Part shown: in pieces, positions 52,240-61,941 of the stretch
Layout: every line of letters starts with the position of its first letter
How positions within the stretch are numbered: the stretch's first letter is position 1
NCBI GenBank assembly: GCA_028223755.1
Contig: JAOIUY010000001.1
Coordinates: forward strand, 129,306-193,305
DNA length: 64,000 nucleotides
Origin: Pseudomonadales bacterium
Lineage (GTDB): Bacteria; Pseudomonadota; Gammaproteobacteria; Pseudomonadales; UBA7434
Reading direction: 5' to 3'
Position numbers and translations under genes: made by a program
Notes under the pieces: generated by a model
The model's database searches: none
The model's input: the letters and a program-made list of their open reading frames with translations, nothing else
Told to the model about the DNA's origin: nothing

Positions 52240-53319
52240 ATGGGTAATTACCAAATAAGTTCGGACGTCCTGCCAACATTGGCTGATTTCTCTTTGCCTG
52301 AAGAGTTAGGCTTTGGCGAAGTTAAAGTGCCTATTATGTATCGTGCCGACTTTGCTAATGGTGAGTGGCAGACCGCAGAACTCACGCCCTATGGCAATAT
52401 CGAACTGGATCCTGCCGCGAAAGTATTGCACTACGCGCAAGAAGTATTCGAAGGCCTTAAAGCCTATAAGGTAGGCGATGGCCGACCTAACTTTTTTCGT
52501 CCCTTAGAAAATCTCAAGCGCATGAATCGGTCAGCTGAGCGCATGTGCATGATCGAGATACCTGAAGATATTTATATGGACGGCATAAGCTTAATGACAG
52601 CTTATAGCGAGCCCTTTATCCCAAACGGCTCAGGTAAGTCACTCTACCTGCGACCATTTCTTATTGGTACACGATCGAACCTTGGCATGGGCGTCTCTGA
52701 TACTTTTACCTTTATGGTTATTGCTAGCCCATCAACGATTTATCATGCCGGGCATATGAAAATTCAAATTGAACGCGAAGCTTGTCGAGCAGCGCGTGGT
52801 GGCACGGGCGCCGCAAAAACCGGTGGCAACTATGCCGCTGCATTGCAATCGGCACAAAATGTTCAACGCCGCGGTTACGACCAATCACTTTGGTTAGATC
52901 CCGTTGAGATGAAATATATCGAAGAACTGTCTGGCATGAATTTCTTTATTTTGCAAAACGGTGAATTACATACACCCGTGCTTAATGGGTCATTCCTTGC
53001 TGGCATTACGCGTGACTCTATCTTAGCGCTTGCCCGTCACCAAGGTTTAACTGTTATAGAACGAGATATTCCGATTCAAGAAGTATTGACCGGTATTCAA
53101 TCGAGTGCTGTGAGTGAAATATTTGCTTGCGGAACCGCAGCTATTGTTAGCCCAGTCAGTTTGATTGCCGATGCTGACGGGACGACCTATGAAGTGCAAA
53201 AAGTGGATGAGCTTGCTGCAACATTGCGTCAATCATTGTTGGCTATTCAGGAGCGACGCGAGGCCGACCCTTATTTATGGACAGCTGAAGTGGATGGCAG
53301 TTACTATTCTGAGAAGTAA
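52240..53319 (+). CDS. ilvE: Branched-chain-amino-acid aminotransferase (class IV PLP, IlvE_II type)
   Basis: IlvE makes Leu, Ile and Val from their keto acids. Length 359 and the pattern LHYAQEVFEGLKAYK, RMNRSAERMCMI, SLYLRPFLIGT are those of the longer IlvE_II subfamily. The PLP lysine lies in GTGAAKTGGNYAAAL and the phosphate-binding FACGTAAIVSPV segment near the end is intact. AGGA lies nine bases before the ATG. It is next to glnE in pseudomonads; here two polysaccharide genes lie between. Confidence 0.95.
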   Translation: MGNYQISSDVLPTLADFSLPEELGFGEVKVPIMYRADFANGEWQTAELTPYGNIELDPAAKVLHYAQEVFEGLKAYKVGDGRPNFFRPLENLKRMNRSAERMCMIEIPEDIYMDGISLMTAYSEPFIPNGSGKSLYLRPFLIGTRSNLGMGVSDTFTFMVIASPSTIYHAGHMKIQIEREACRAARGGTGAAKTGGNYAAALQSAQNVQRRGYDQSLWLDPVEMKYIEELSGMNFFILQNGELHTPVLNGSFLAGITRDSILALARHQGLTVIERDIPIQEVLTGIQSSAVSEIFACGTAAIVSPVSLIADADGTTYEVQKVDELAATLRQSLLAIQERREADPYLWTAEVDGSYYSEK

Positions 53320-53323
53320 GCAC

Positions 53324-54298
53324 CTATTTATATTCCAAAAACTGCTGCTTCCATTGATTAATTTCTTCACGAGGTAAGCAAATACCCGAGAAATCGAAAT
53401 CATCGAGCTTACTCACTGACATATCAATTTCGCTTCTGCTGATAACAGGCAGGTTAAAATCTTTACGCATTTCTTCAGCCCTATTATCAACGCTGATTAT
53501 CATAGCCCGTCGTTTATTCTGTAAAGCTCTAACACCAGCATGCAATCGCGTACCAATATAATCGACACTCTGAAACTGCAAGAGATTATTAAAGGATGAA
53601 AGGTCCATACCTAATATATTTATCTGCTTAGAGCACTCAGGATAATCAGATAATAAAGACTTGAAGTAATCTAGATCGCCGGAACCTTGCGGCCAAAAAT
53701 GAACTTCCTCGTAATGCTCCAGCAAATACCTTAGTAAAAATAGATCTTGCTCTTCGTCTCTACGATAATCTGTTATTGTAAATACAACCTTGTCCATTTT
53801 TTTATTTGGAATTTCTGATAACAACACAGATGACAGGCCCCACAAGGTTGGACAACCAGTGTTTATGACGTTTGAAACTCCACACTGATTCAGCTTTTCG
53901 ACTGTGTAAGCATCTCTAACAGAGTGTAGCCATTTTTTACTCAAAGCATTTCTATAAAAAACTCTCGCCTTAAACTCGGGAGTAGGTGCATAGGTATTCC
54001 ATCCAACGCCCATCAATACTGCCGGCGTCATTCGCCATGCATCCAACATAGGCAATGCCCACTGATTCTTTCGGGCCCTATTACGCCAATAATTACGCAG
54101 TAAATTTGTACCGCCCACAAACGCCAAATCATTAGCCCATGCTTTCTTTTTTGTTGCATGGCTTAAAGGATAATGCGTTGGAAAGCGCCGCTTTATTGTG
54201 TTCGGAAACAAACTATTTAATTCCGAAACAACCGCATCCATAATAATTTCATCGCCAAGGTTCTCAGACCCACAAGCAGTGTCATATAAAGTAATCAA
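53324..54298 (-). CDS. Polysaccharide pyruvyl transferase family protein
   Basis: The PF04230-type pattern is visible: an N-terminal GSENLGDEIIMDAVVSEL, DLAFVGGTNLLRN, a GCPTLWGLS segment and a C-terminal DYIGTRLHAGVRALQNKRR, which matches the RLHAxxxA motif of the family. These enzymes transfer pyruvate ketals to exopolysaccharide sugars, though some relatives do other sugar chemistry. The start is TTG at 54296-54298 with AAGG seven bases upstream; no ATG comes until residue 20. It overlaps nothing; ilvE converges with a four-base gap. Lower GC than its neighbours. Confidence 0.8.
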   Translation of the reverse strand: MITLYDTACGSENLGDEIIMDAVVSELNSLFPNTIKRRFPTHYPLSHATKKKAWANDLAFVGGTNLLRNYWRNRARKNQWALPMLDAWRMTPAVLMGVGWNTYAPTPEFKARVFYRNALSKKWLHSVRDAYTVEKLNQCGVSNVINTGCPTLWGLSSVLLSEIPNKKMDKVVFTITDYRRDEEQDLFLLRYLLEHYEEVHFWPQGSGDLDYFKSLLSDYPECSKQINILGMDLSSFNNLLQFQSVDYIGTRLHAGVRALQNKRRAMIISVDNRAEEMRKDFNLPVISRSEIDMSVSKLDDFDFSGICLPREEINQWKQQFLEYK

Positions 54299-54355
54299 TT
54301 TAAAACCTTTTTAATTAAAAAATTATTTATAATTTGCAAATATACGTCAGTAGAA

Positions 54356-55405
54356 TCAAGCTTTCGTTAGATGTTTTTTTGCTATTGTATCGGCATAAAA
54401 TTTATCAGGGAGTTCCGTTTTATAAATGCTGTAATCAGGCACAGATAAAAATTCTGCCAATTTATCGATATTATCTTGTGGAAATAAATTATTGGATGGC
54501 AAAATTTCACGCGGGCCCGATGGGCAATCAGAGCTAATAGCCGGCGTAGATAGTGATAAGGACTCAAGCAGAACGGTTGGCAGCCCTTCAAAATCACTGG
54601 ACAACACTAATAAATCGGCATTTTTAATTAGAGGATAAGGATTAGAGTGGAAGCCTGCAAAAATAACCTTGCCAGTCAAATTAAGCTGAGACACTAAAGC
54701 TTTATACTCACTCTCTAAAGCGCCTTGACCCACTAACACTAGAAGCTTATCTATTTCTGCCTTTGCATATGCTTTAATCAAAACATCATGTCTTTTTTCA
54801 CGCTTGAACTTACCCACATGAACAATGTAATTTTTATAGGGAACATCGCATTCATTAGCATAAGTCTTGATTAAATCAGCATTAATGGGATTGTATATCT
54901 GATTACAACCTTCATGTAACGGGAACAAGGATTTAAAATCATCAGCCACACCCTGACTCACACAAATAACAGGTTTTTTAGAGTAGATTTTAAATACTTC
55001 GCTATGTTTAAAATTTTCGATGAGATCTAAGTTAAATTTGTACTCGCTGCTCATGGTATTGTGAACAACCAAATTAACATTACTCAGCTTACTCTCACAC
55101 ATGATCCTATCCACAGGTAGTAAATTAGATAGTATGAGATCTGGCGCGCCTATTTTCCGCAGAATGAAACGATCAAGAAAGTAAGAGACAACCCTCCCCC
55201 TCAAACTCCGAGGAATCCAACGCCAGCGATTGATATTAAACGAAAGAACATTAATTTTTTTATTTACTGGCAACTCAATAAAATCATTAAAACAGATGAT
55301 CGTGGCTGAATGGCCTAACGCAATAAAAGATTCGCTGAGCGTAATAACTACACGCTCAGCACCATTACCCTTTAAATCGTTAATTATAAGTGCAATATTT
55401 TTCAT
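54356..55405 (-). CDS. GT4 glycosyltransferase
   Basis: The N-terminal motif LKGNGAERVVITLSESF and C-terminal E-x7-E (DFEGLPTVLLESLSLSTP), followed by SDCPSGPREI, place it in GT4, close to capsule/O-antigen enzymes that begin GGAER. It is cytoplasmic; the donor and acceptor are unknown. It ends 57 bases before the pyruvyl-transferase start and is read in the same direction, so the two may form a small operon inserted between ilvE and glnE. The codon use is AT-rich. Confidence 0.85.
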   Translation of the reverse strand: MKNIALIINDLKGNGAERVVITLSESFIALGHSATIICFNDFIELPVNKKINVLSFNINRWRWIPRSLRGRVVSYFLDRFILRKIGAPDLILSNLLPVDRIMCESKLSNVNLVVHNTMSSEYKFNLDLIENFKHSEVFKIYSKKPVICVSQGVADDFKSLFPLHEGCNQIYNPINADLIKTYANECDVPYKNYIVHVGKFKREKRHDVLIKAYAKAEIDKLLVLVGQGALESEYKALVSQLNLTGKVIFAGFHSNPYPLIKNADLLVLSSDFEGLPTVLLESLSLSTPAISSDCPSGPREILPSNNLFPQDNIDKLAEFLSVPDYSIYKTELPDKFYADTIAKKHLTKA

Positions 55406-55447
55406 GAATAAAATCTATTTTTTTATGTGGATGTATTTTAAGTAATC

Positions 55448-58400
55448 TCACTCTTCAGGTCTAGCACTAAACACTTTCAACCATATTTGTTCAACACTTT
55501 TCCGATGTTCTGAAAACAGTTTTTCTGATAACTCAGCACCCTGCTGCTTTAGTGCCGCCAAATGTGCCGCGGCGCGATAATCCTGATAAGCGGTTATTAG
55601 TCTGTCCGCTTCTATTGAGGTAATGATGTTAGTGACAGCTAAATTCTCTATTTGGCGAATGTTATCCGACCAGTCCGCTAGACATGCGTAGTCTGACGCT
55701 CTAGCCAAGACGACAAATTGAACGATAAATTCAATATCAACAATACCACCACGGCTCTGTTTAATATTGAAGGTTTTATCTTCAAGAGCTGCCGTTGATT
55801 TAGCGGAATGCTTAGGCTTATCTAAATGCTTACGCATCTTTTCACGCATCTCAATAATATCGCTTCGCAGTACATCCGTATTTCTTGGCGAGCAAATCAA
55901 TTTTTTTCGTAACTGCTCAAACCGCTTAATTAATATAGGGTCGCCCGCCACCGCTCTGGCTCGCACTAAAGCTTGATGCTCCCATGTCCATGCACTGTCT
56001 TGCTGGTAGCGATCGAAGGCATCAAAACTGGACACCAATAATCCCGACGCGCCCGATGGTCGCAAGCGCATATCGACTTCATAGAGTGCGCCGCTGGTTG
56101 TCTGCGCAGTTAATATATGAATAATTCGCTGACCTAAGCGAGTGAAAAATACTGCATTAGTAATCGCTTTTTGATCAACAGCCGCTAAAGTCTCAGACTG
56201 ACTATCAACATCATGAATAAAAACTAAATCTAAATCAGATGCCGGCCCTAATTCAATACCACCTAACTTGCCATAACCAACAATTATAAAATGTCGACTT
56301 CCCTCTAGCACACTGTATTCTAAATTTTTATCTAAACTTGGCACACCATGTTTTTCTGCCAACGCACGCCAAGCGATTTCTAAAACGGCTTGCAAAATAA
56401 CCTCTGCTAAAAAGGTAAGATAATCCGATATCTTCATTAACGGCAGCGCACCGCTAATTTGGCAAGCAGCAACACGTAAACCATGCGCTAATTTAAAATG
56501 ACGTAACACTTCCATTGCCGTTTCTAAATCATCACTTTGTACTCGCAATAATTGCTGACGTAACTGATCAGATAAGTCATCACCCGTCGGCACTGTATAT
56601 AGATTTCGATTATCAAGCAGCTCATCTAACAGCGAAGGGTATCTAGCTAACTGATCAGCAATCCATGAGCTCGCATAACATAGTTCAACTAATTGCTTCA
56701 GTGCTTTAGGTGTTTCAATTAATAAAGCAATATAAGCCGTGCGACGAAGTACCGCTTCAATTAATGGCATAACACGCTGCAATGCCACCAATGGCTGATC
56801 AACTTCATTACATAGATATAGCAACAGCGGCATTAAATTATCGAGCCGATCTCGGCCCTGCTTTTCCATGCTATTGAGTTTTCGGCTGGCTCTAAAATCT
56901 ATCAATAATTTTCGTTGCTCAGCACCCAATAATGACAACGCATCTTTATGCTCGTTAGACTCATCAATATCCGCTTTAGCTAAAACTGATGAATCATCAA
57001 GCGTATCTGACAACCACAGCCAGCGCCAAAATAATAACGATTCTGTTTTCTCATCATTATCGACTAGGGCATTCTCATCTTGAGTAACGATAGAAGAAAA
57101 AATTTCACTAACGCTATTTCTATGCTGCGCTAATTGCTGTGAAAAATCCTCGGCATTTGAACAGCTGAGCGCGAAAGCTAAACGCTCTCTATCTAAGTCA
57201 TCAATGGGTAAGTTTTGTGTTTGCTCGTCACGCCAAGCCTGCAATGCATGCTCTGTATTTCTTAAAAACTGATAGGCTTCGTTAAGCTTATTAGTTTCGG
57301 TAATCGACAAACAGCCTTCTTGACTCAATAACGATAGCATCGCTAATAAATTTGGTTGCTGAAAATCTGTTATCCTACCGCCATGAATTAATTGAAAAGA
57401 CTGAACAATAAATTCAATTTCCCGTATTCCACCCGCACCTAATTTTATATTTTGCGAAAGGTTTTGCCGTTTGACTTGCTGCTCGATTAATTTTTTCATA
57501 TCGCGCAACGCATCTATCGCACCAAAATCTAAATAACGGCGATAAACGAATGGACGCAAGCTCGTCATTAATTGCTGGCCAGCCTGGATATCACCGGCAA
57601 CAACACGCGCTTTAACCATGGCGTAGCGCTCCCATTCGCGGCCATGCTGCTGATAGTAATCTTCGGTTGCATCAAAATTTAAGGCTAATGGACCGCTTTG
57701 CCCATTAGGTCGTAAACGCATATCGACGCGAAAAACAAAACCATCGACCGTGCGACTATCAATAACGTGAATTAACGTTTTACCTAAACGAGTAAAAAAC
57801 TCCTGATTACTGATCGACTGGGTGGCATGGTTCGTTTTTCCCGCTTCAGGAAAAGCGAAAATCAAATCAATGTCAGAGGATAAATTTAATTCATAAGCAC
57901 CTAGCTTACCCATGCCAAGCACTATTAATTGCTGCGGTGTTTTAGAATTTTCGCCAATCGGTTCGCCATATTGCGTAGCTAGCCTAGCATGCAAAATATT
58001 TATGACTTGGTCTATACAGCTTCCAGCTAATAACGATAAATCTAATGTTGTCTCTTGCATGCCAGATAAGCGATTAAGATCACGCCAAACGATTCGCTGC
58101 ATTTCACGCTGACGATAACATCGTAAAATAACGAGCAAGTCATCTTCCGCTTTATCACCAAGCTCATTACTTATTTTCCGACTAAGTTGATCTTGATAAA
58201 TAGAGTCAGGATGCTCTGCTATTGCAGGGTTCAAATACTGATCGGGCTTATGATAGTGACAATGTAAATCGCCACTGTCTAATAAATCTAAAAACCCTTT
58301 TGCATTGCGACAATGGCTATCGAGCATGTACTCACTCGCCACCCAACATCGACTGAGTTGCTCACTGAGAGTGGGTTGCTGATCAATTCGGCCTAATAGT

Positions 58401-58552
58401 GCATAGCCAACAACCAAAGCATCATCCGCCTCAGAGAAACGAGTACAAGCACGATCTAATTGATCAAATAATATCGATGGGACATGCACGCGTAAACGCG
58501 CATTTAAGGTGGCAGCTAAATGCTGCGGTGAATGCTCAGAAGTTGATGACAA
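55448..58552 (-). CDS. glnE: Bifunctional glutamine synthetase adenylyltransferase/deadenylase
   Basis: GlnE adds and removes AMP on glutamine synthetase under control of PII. Two nucleotidyltransferase domains are visible: the first with D227/D229 in LSSDIDLIFAF, the second with D773/D775 in ASDLDLVFIH. Each is followed by its regulatory GlnD/PII-uridylyl-like helical domain (DMRLRPNGQSGPLA; DMRLRPSGASGLL). Length 1034 is slightly over the usual. TTG at 58550-58552 is the start: AGGA lies eight bases upstream and no ATG occurs for 75 codons. Confidence 0.95.
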   Translation of the reverse strand: MSSTSEHSPQHLAATLNARLRVHVPSILFDQLDRACTRFSEADDALVVGYALLGRIDQQPTLSEQLSRCWVASEYMLDSHCRNAKGFLDLLDSGDLHCHYHKPDQYLNPAIAEHPDSIYQDQLSRKISNELGDKAEDDLLVILRCYRQREMQRIVWRDLNRLSGMQETTLDLSLLAGSCIDQVINILHARLATQYGEPIGENSKTPQQLIVLGMGKLGAYELNLSSDIDLIFAFPEAGKTNHATQSISNQEFFTRLGKTLIHVIDSRTVDGFVFRVDMRLRPNGQSGPLALNFDATEDYYQQHGREWERYAMVKARVVAGDIQAGQQLMTSLRPFVYRRYLDFGAIDALRDMKKLIEQQVKRQNLSQNIKLGAGGIREIEFIVQSFQLIHGGRITDFQQPNLLAMLSLLSQEGCLSITETNKLNEAYQFLRNTEHALQAWRDEQTQNLPIDDLDRERLAFALSCSNAEDFSQQLAQHRNSVSEIFSSIVTQDENALVDNDEKTESLLFWRWLWLSDTLDDSSVLAKADIDESNEHKDALSLLGAEQRKLLIDFRASRKLNSMEKQGRDRLDNLMPLLLYLCNEVDQPLVALQRVMPLIEAVLRRTAYIALLIETPKALKQLVELCYASSWIADQLARYPSLLDELLDNRNLYTVPTGDDLSDQLRQQLLRVQSDDLETAMEVLRHFKLAHGLRVAACQISGALPLMKISDYLTFLAEVILQAVLEIAWRALAEKHGVPSLDKNLEYSVLEGSRHFIIVGYGKLGGIELGPASDLDLVFIHDVDSQSETLAAVDQKAITNAVFFTRLGQRIIHILTAQTTSGALYEVDMRLRPSGASGLLVSSFDAFDRYQQDSAWTWEHQALVRARAVAGDPILIKRFEQLRKKLICSPRNTDVLRSDIIEMREKMRKHLDKPKHSAKSTAALEDKTFNIKQSRGGIVDIEFIVQFVVLARASDYACLADWSDNIRQIENLAVTNIITSIEADRLITAYQDYRAAAHLAALKQQGAELSEKLFSEHRKSVEQIWLKVFSARPEE

Positions 58553-58613
58553 GCTGAAATCCTAAAATAACTAAAATATATCAGCCTATGATAAAGCAAT
58601 TACAGTAAAAATA

Positions 58614-60434
58614 TTATTTTTCTGCTATCGGTGTTACTCGTAATATTTCCTCGGCTGTCGTTAAGCCTGCAGCGTACTTCTGCGCCCCCGATAACCGTAA
58701 TGTACGCATACCCTCGCGCATACCCTGTTGACGCAAATCAGCTATATCACAATCGTCTGTTATCTTTTGACTAATATCTGGCGTTATCGGCAATATCTCA
58801 TAGATGCCTTGTCGCCCTAGATAACCAGTATTACGACAAGACAAACAGCCTTCAGCTTTAAATACTTTTTCTGGCTGTGTCACTTTCCAGGGTTGGGTTA
58901 AATCTTGCCAAATATCAGCATCAACTTTTGTTTCTGATTTGCAGTGCGGACATAACGTTCGCACTAGACGCTGCGCCATAATGCCAACAACGGTTGCACG
59001 AATTAAATATGACGGCACACCTAACTCTAACAGTCTTGATATAGCGCTTGGGGCATCATTAGTATGGATTGTTGAAATAACTAAATGGCCAGTCAACGCA
59101 GCCTGCACAGCCATATCAGCTGTTTCAGGGTCTCGGATTTCACCAATCATGATAATATCGGGGTCTTGTCGCATTAAAGCTCGCACCCCATTAGCAAAAG
59201 ACAAATCAATTTTAGGATGCACCTGCATTTGGTTAAATGAAGGCTCTACCATTTCGATTGGATCTTCAATGGTGCACACATTTACATCATCGGTCGCTAA
59301 CTGCTTTAACGTTGAATATAAAGTGGTGGTCTTACCCGAACCGGTTGGCCCAGTCACCAAAAGAATACCGTTAGGTCGTTTACTCATACCTGACCAGCGT
59401 TGATAGTCCTCATTAATTAGCCCTAAATCTTCAAAGCTACGCTGCAATACATCAGGGTCAAAAATACGTATCACAAGCTTTTCGCCAAACGCAGTGGGCA
59501 TACTGGCCAGTCTTAATTCAACCTCATTACCCTCTGGGCTTTTGGTTTTAATACGTCCATCTTGTGGTTTACGCTTTTCAGCTAAATCCATGCGCGACAA
59601 TATTTTTAAACGACTGGTGACGGCGGCAATAACCTGTGGTGGTAATTCATAAATATTGCATAGCACACCATCAATCCGAAAACGGATATTGCCATGCTCA
59701 CGTCGTGGCTCAATATGAATATCGCTGGCGCGCTGATCAAATGCATACTGCAATAACCAGTCAACAATATTAACGATATGCTGGTCATTTGCGTCGGGGT
59801 CTTTTAATTGCCCTAACTCTAGCATTTGCTCAAAATTCGAAATCACTGAAGCTGAACCGCTACCGTCGACAGCACCAGAAACCGAATTGACCAAAGTATA
59901 AAATTCAACACTATAACGCTTTATATCAGCGGGGTTAGCAACCACACGAACAATGTTTTTTTGAAGTGCATGAGCGAGGTTCTCTTCCCAGCCACTGACA
60001 AAGGGTTGCCCACTGGCAATCACTACTTCATCGGCACTCACTTCTACCGCTAAAATATTGTGTCGCTTGGCAAAGGCAAATGACATCACCTCGGTCACTG
60101 CACGCGTGTCGATTTTCATTGGATCAAGATGTGCGACGGTTTGATCGGCTGTGGCAGCAAACCAAGCCAATAAAACGGATAATGATAATTTATGACCAGC
60201 ATGACGGCGATTTTCCAGTTGCTGCTCGGCAATATAATTGAGTGGGTGTTGCTCGGCTTCGGCCTTAGTGCGATTTTGCGAACTGATGCGCTGAACATCC
60301 TCACGTGATAATAATTTATCCGCCAATAAGTTATCGAGTAATGTGCGCAACGTCACAATTCGATCTGCCTCATGGCCTGACGAACCGGCTGATGTGTCGA
60401 TTTTTGTTTTTGTCTGTGCTGCCATAAGATTCAA
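58614..60434 (-). CDS. GspE/PilB-type secretion or pilus ATPase
   Basis: An N-terminal GSPII_E_N-like domain precedes the hexameric ATPase core. Walker A is GPTGSGKTTTLYS (K368), the Asp box is ASDIHIEPRREHG, Walker B IIMIGEIRDPETA and the His box GHLVISTIHTNDA. A C-terminal zinc site with four cysteines is CPHC...CLSC, as in PilB, GspE and MshE. No other pilus or T2SS assembly gene is adjacent. The TTG at 60432-60434 has AGGA at ideal spacing (7 bases); ATG 60425 would have it 16 bases off. Confidence 0.85.
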   Translation of the reverse strand: MNLMAAQTKTKIDTSAGSSGHEADRIVTLRTLLDNLLADKLLSREDVQRISSQNRTKAEAEQHPLNYIAEQQLENRRHAGHKLSLSVLLAWFAATADQTVAHLDPMKIDTRAVTEVMSFAFAKRHNILAVEVSADEVVIASGQPFVSGWEENLAHALQKNIVRVVANPADIKRYSVEFYTLVNSVSGAVDGSGSASVISNFEQMLELGQLKDPDANDQHIVNIVDWLLQYAFDQRASDIHIEPRREHGNIRFRIDGVLCNIYELPPQVIAAVTSRLKILSRMDLAEKRKPQDGRIKTKSPEGNEVELRLASMPTAFGEKLVIRIFDPDVLQRSFEDLGLINEDYQRWSGMSKRPNGILLVTGPTGSGKTTTLYSTLKQLATDDVNVCTIEDPIEMVEPSFNQMQVHPKIDLSFANGVRALMRQDPDIIMIGEIRDPETADMAVQAALTGHLVISTIHTNDAPSAISRLLELGVPSYLIRATVVGIMAQRLVRTLCPHCKSETKVDADIWQDLTQPWKVTQPEKVFKAEGCLSCRNTGYLGRQGIYEILPITPDISQKITDDCDIADLRQQGMREGMRTLRLSGAQKYAAGLTTAEEILRVTPIAEK

Positions 60435-60735
60435 AATAGGATCCTAGTCGGTTTGAGATAGCCCGATGAAAGCTGTTTGTACTGCCCTTCTAACTATTTT
60501 TTTGGGCGGCAATCGAAAGATGTATCACTTTGCTTATGCTTTAAAGTGTAGTTGTTTTGGTGGTTTTTTGGTCAACTATTACCGCTAACTGCTTCGAATT
60601 TTGCGCCAAAAATAAGCTCTCAGTGTTTTATAAGGCCCTCAATACAGTCGTTATAGGCTTTTACCTGACTCGGGTTCTTGTTAGTCTGCCCCTATCGTTT
60701 GCTAAAGATCACTCACTCAGGTCATCGCTCGCCGC
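60435..60735. other. Divergent intergenic region between the GspE/PilB-type ATPase and argE
   Basis: About 300 bases with the promoters of both genes expected. A plus-strand open frame from 60557 is not supported by a ribosome-binding site and overlaps argE; I regard it as spurious. No hairpin or repeat stands out. Confidence 0.4.
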
Positions 60736-61914
60736 ATGCCAAAGCTTATTCAAAACCTCCAAGACTTAATTGCCCTGCCATCCATTAGCAGTGACAACCC
60801 TAAGCTCGACACTTCCAATCGCGCTGTCATTGATTTGTTAGCTGAGCGACTAGCTGACCTTGGCTTTGCTATTGATATACAGACTGTGACTGATGGCAGC
60901 GCAAATGGTGCCGATTCGGTGAACAGTAAATTCAATTTAATTGCCACTCTGGGCAGTGGCTCTGGCGGGCTAGTGCTCGCTGGACACACTGATACCGTGC
61001 CTTTCGATGAAGATAAGTGGCAGTCAGACCCATTTACATTGACTGATCGTGACCATCGATTCTATGGCCTTGGCACTACCGATATGAAGGGCTTTTTTGC
61101 TGTTGCACTGGATGCAATCGAATCTTTTTGTCAAACCTTAGGCGACAAAAGCAAGCTAAAACAACCACTTATCCTTATCGCCACGGCTGACGAAGAAACC
61201 AGTATGGCCGGCGCTAAAGCCTTAGTGGCAGCTGATATGCTGCAGGCGCGCTACGCCGTTATTGGCGAGCCCACCGGATTGAAACCGGTACGCATGCACA
61301 AAGGCGTGATGATGGAATCTATCTCACTGGAAGGATGCTCTGGGCATTCCTCTAATCCTGCACTGGGTAATAGCGCGCTAGATGCCATGCATAAAGTCAT
61401 TGGCGAGTTGATGGCATTACGTGAAAGCTGGGGTAAGCAATATCAGAACCCAGCCTTTGAAGTGATTTTACCTACTCTCAATCTAGCTAGCATTCATGGC
61501 GGCGACGCCCCTAATCGAATTTGTCAGCACTGTGAATTACGCTTTGATGTTCGATTACTACCCGGCATGCAAAACGATGATGTCCGTCATAGTATAAGAA
61601 CGCGGGTAGAATCCGCGCTTGCTGGCAGTCAGATTATTGCTAAACACTCCTCTTTGTTTGATGGTGTGAGTGCATTTTTAGAACCAGAAACCTCTGAGCT
61701 AGTGCGCTTCGCTGAAAAATTATCCGGCCATAATGCGATAAGCGCAGGCTTTGCTACCGAGGCACCCTTTATGCAAGCGCTGGGCATGCAAACCATCGTC
61801 ATAGGGCCAGGCAGCATTGAATGTGCACATCAAGCTAATGAGTATTTAGCACAAGATCAAATCAAACCTGGCATTGATCTGTTAAAAAGTCTTATTCAAC
61901 AATACTGCTTATAG
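60736..61914 (+). CDS. argE: Acetylornithine deacetylase
   Basis: ArgE releases ornithine from N-acetylornithine in arginine synthesis. The M20 metallopeptidase features are complete: LAGHTDTVPFDEDKW (first metal site), GLGTTDMKGFFAVALDA, TADEETSMAGA with the catalytic Glu, GEPTGLKPVRMHKG and FATEAPFMQALGMQTIVIGPG. Length 392 is normal. ATG at 60736; Shine-Dalgarno weak. It is followed by argA, an arginine pair. Confidence 0.94.
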   Translation: MPKLIQNLQDLIALPSISSDNPKLDTSNRAVIDLLAERLADLGFAIDIQTVTDGSANGADSVNSKFNLIATLGSGSGGLVLAGHTDTVPFDEDKWQSDPFTLTDRDHRFYGLGTTDMKGFFAVALDAIESFCQTLGDKSKLKQPLILIATADEETSMAGAKALVAADMLQARYAVIGEPTGLKPVRMHKGVMMESISLEGCSGHSSNPALGNSALDAMHKVIGELMALRESWGKQYQNPAFEVILPTLNLASIHGGDAPNRICQHCELRFDVRLLPGMQNDDVRHSIRTRVESALAGSQIIAKHSSLFDGVSAFLEPETSELVRFAEKLSGHNAISAGFATEAPFMQALGMQTIVIGPGSIECAHQANEYLAQDQIKPGIDLLKSLIQQYCL

Positions 61915-61941
61915 GGCCATCTAGCTGTTAAGCTTCTTGTT

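Noticed and set aside
58939..59403. 154-codon plus-strand frame antisense to the GspE/PilB-type ATPase
   Set aside because: Mirror of the conserved Walker region of the ATPase; no independent signals.
60557..60769. 70-codon frame upstream of argE
   Set aside because: No good start signal, overlaps the argE start in another frame, and translates to nothing known.
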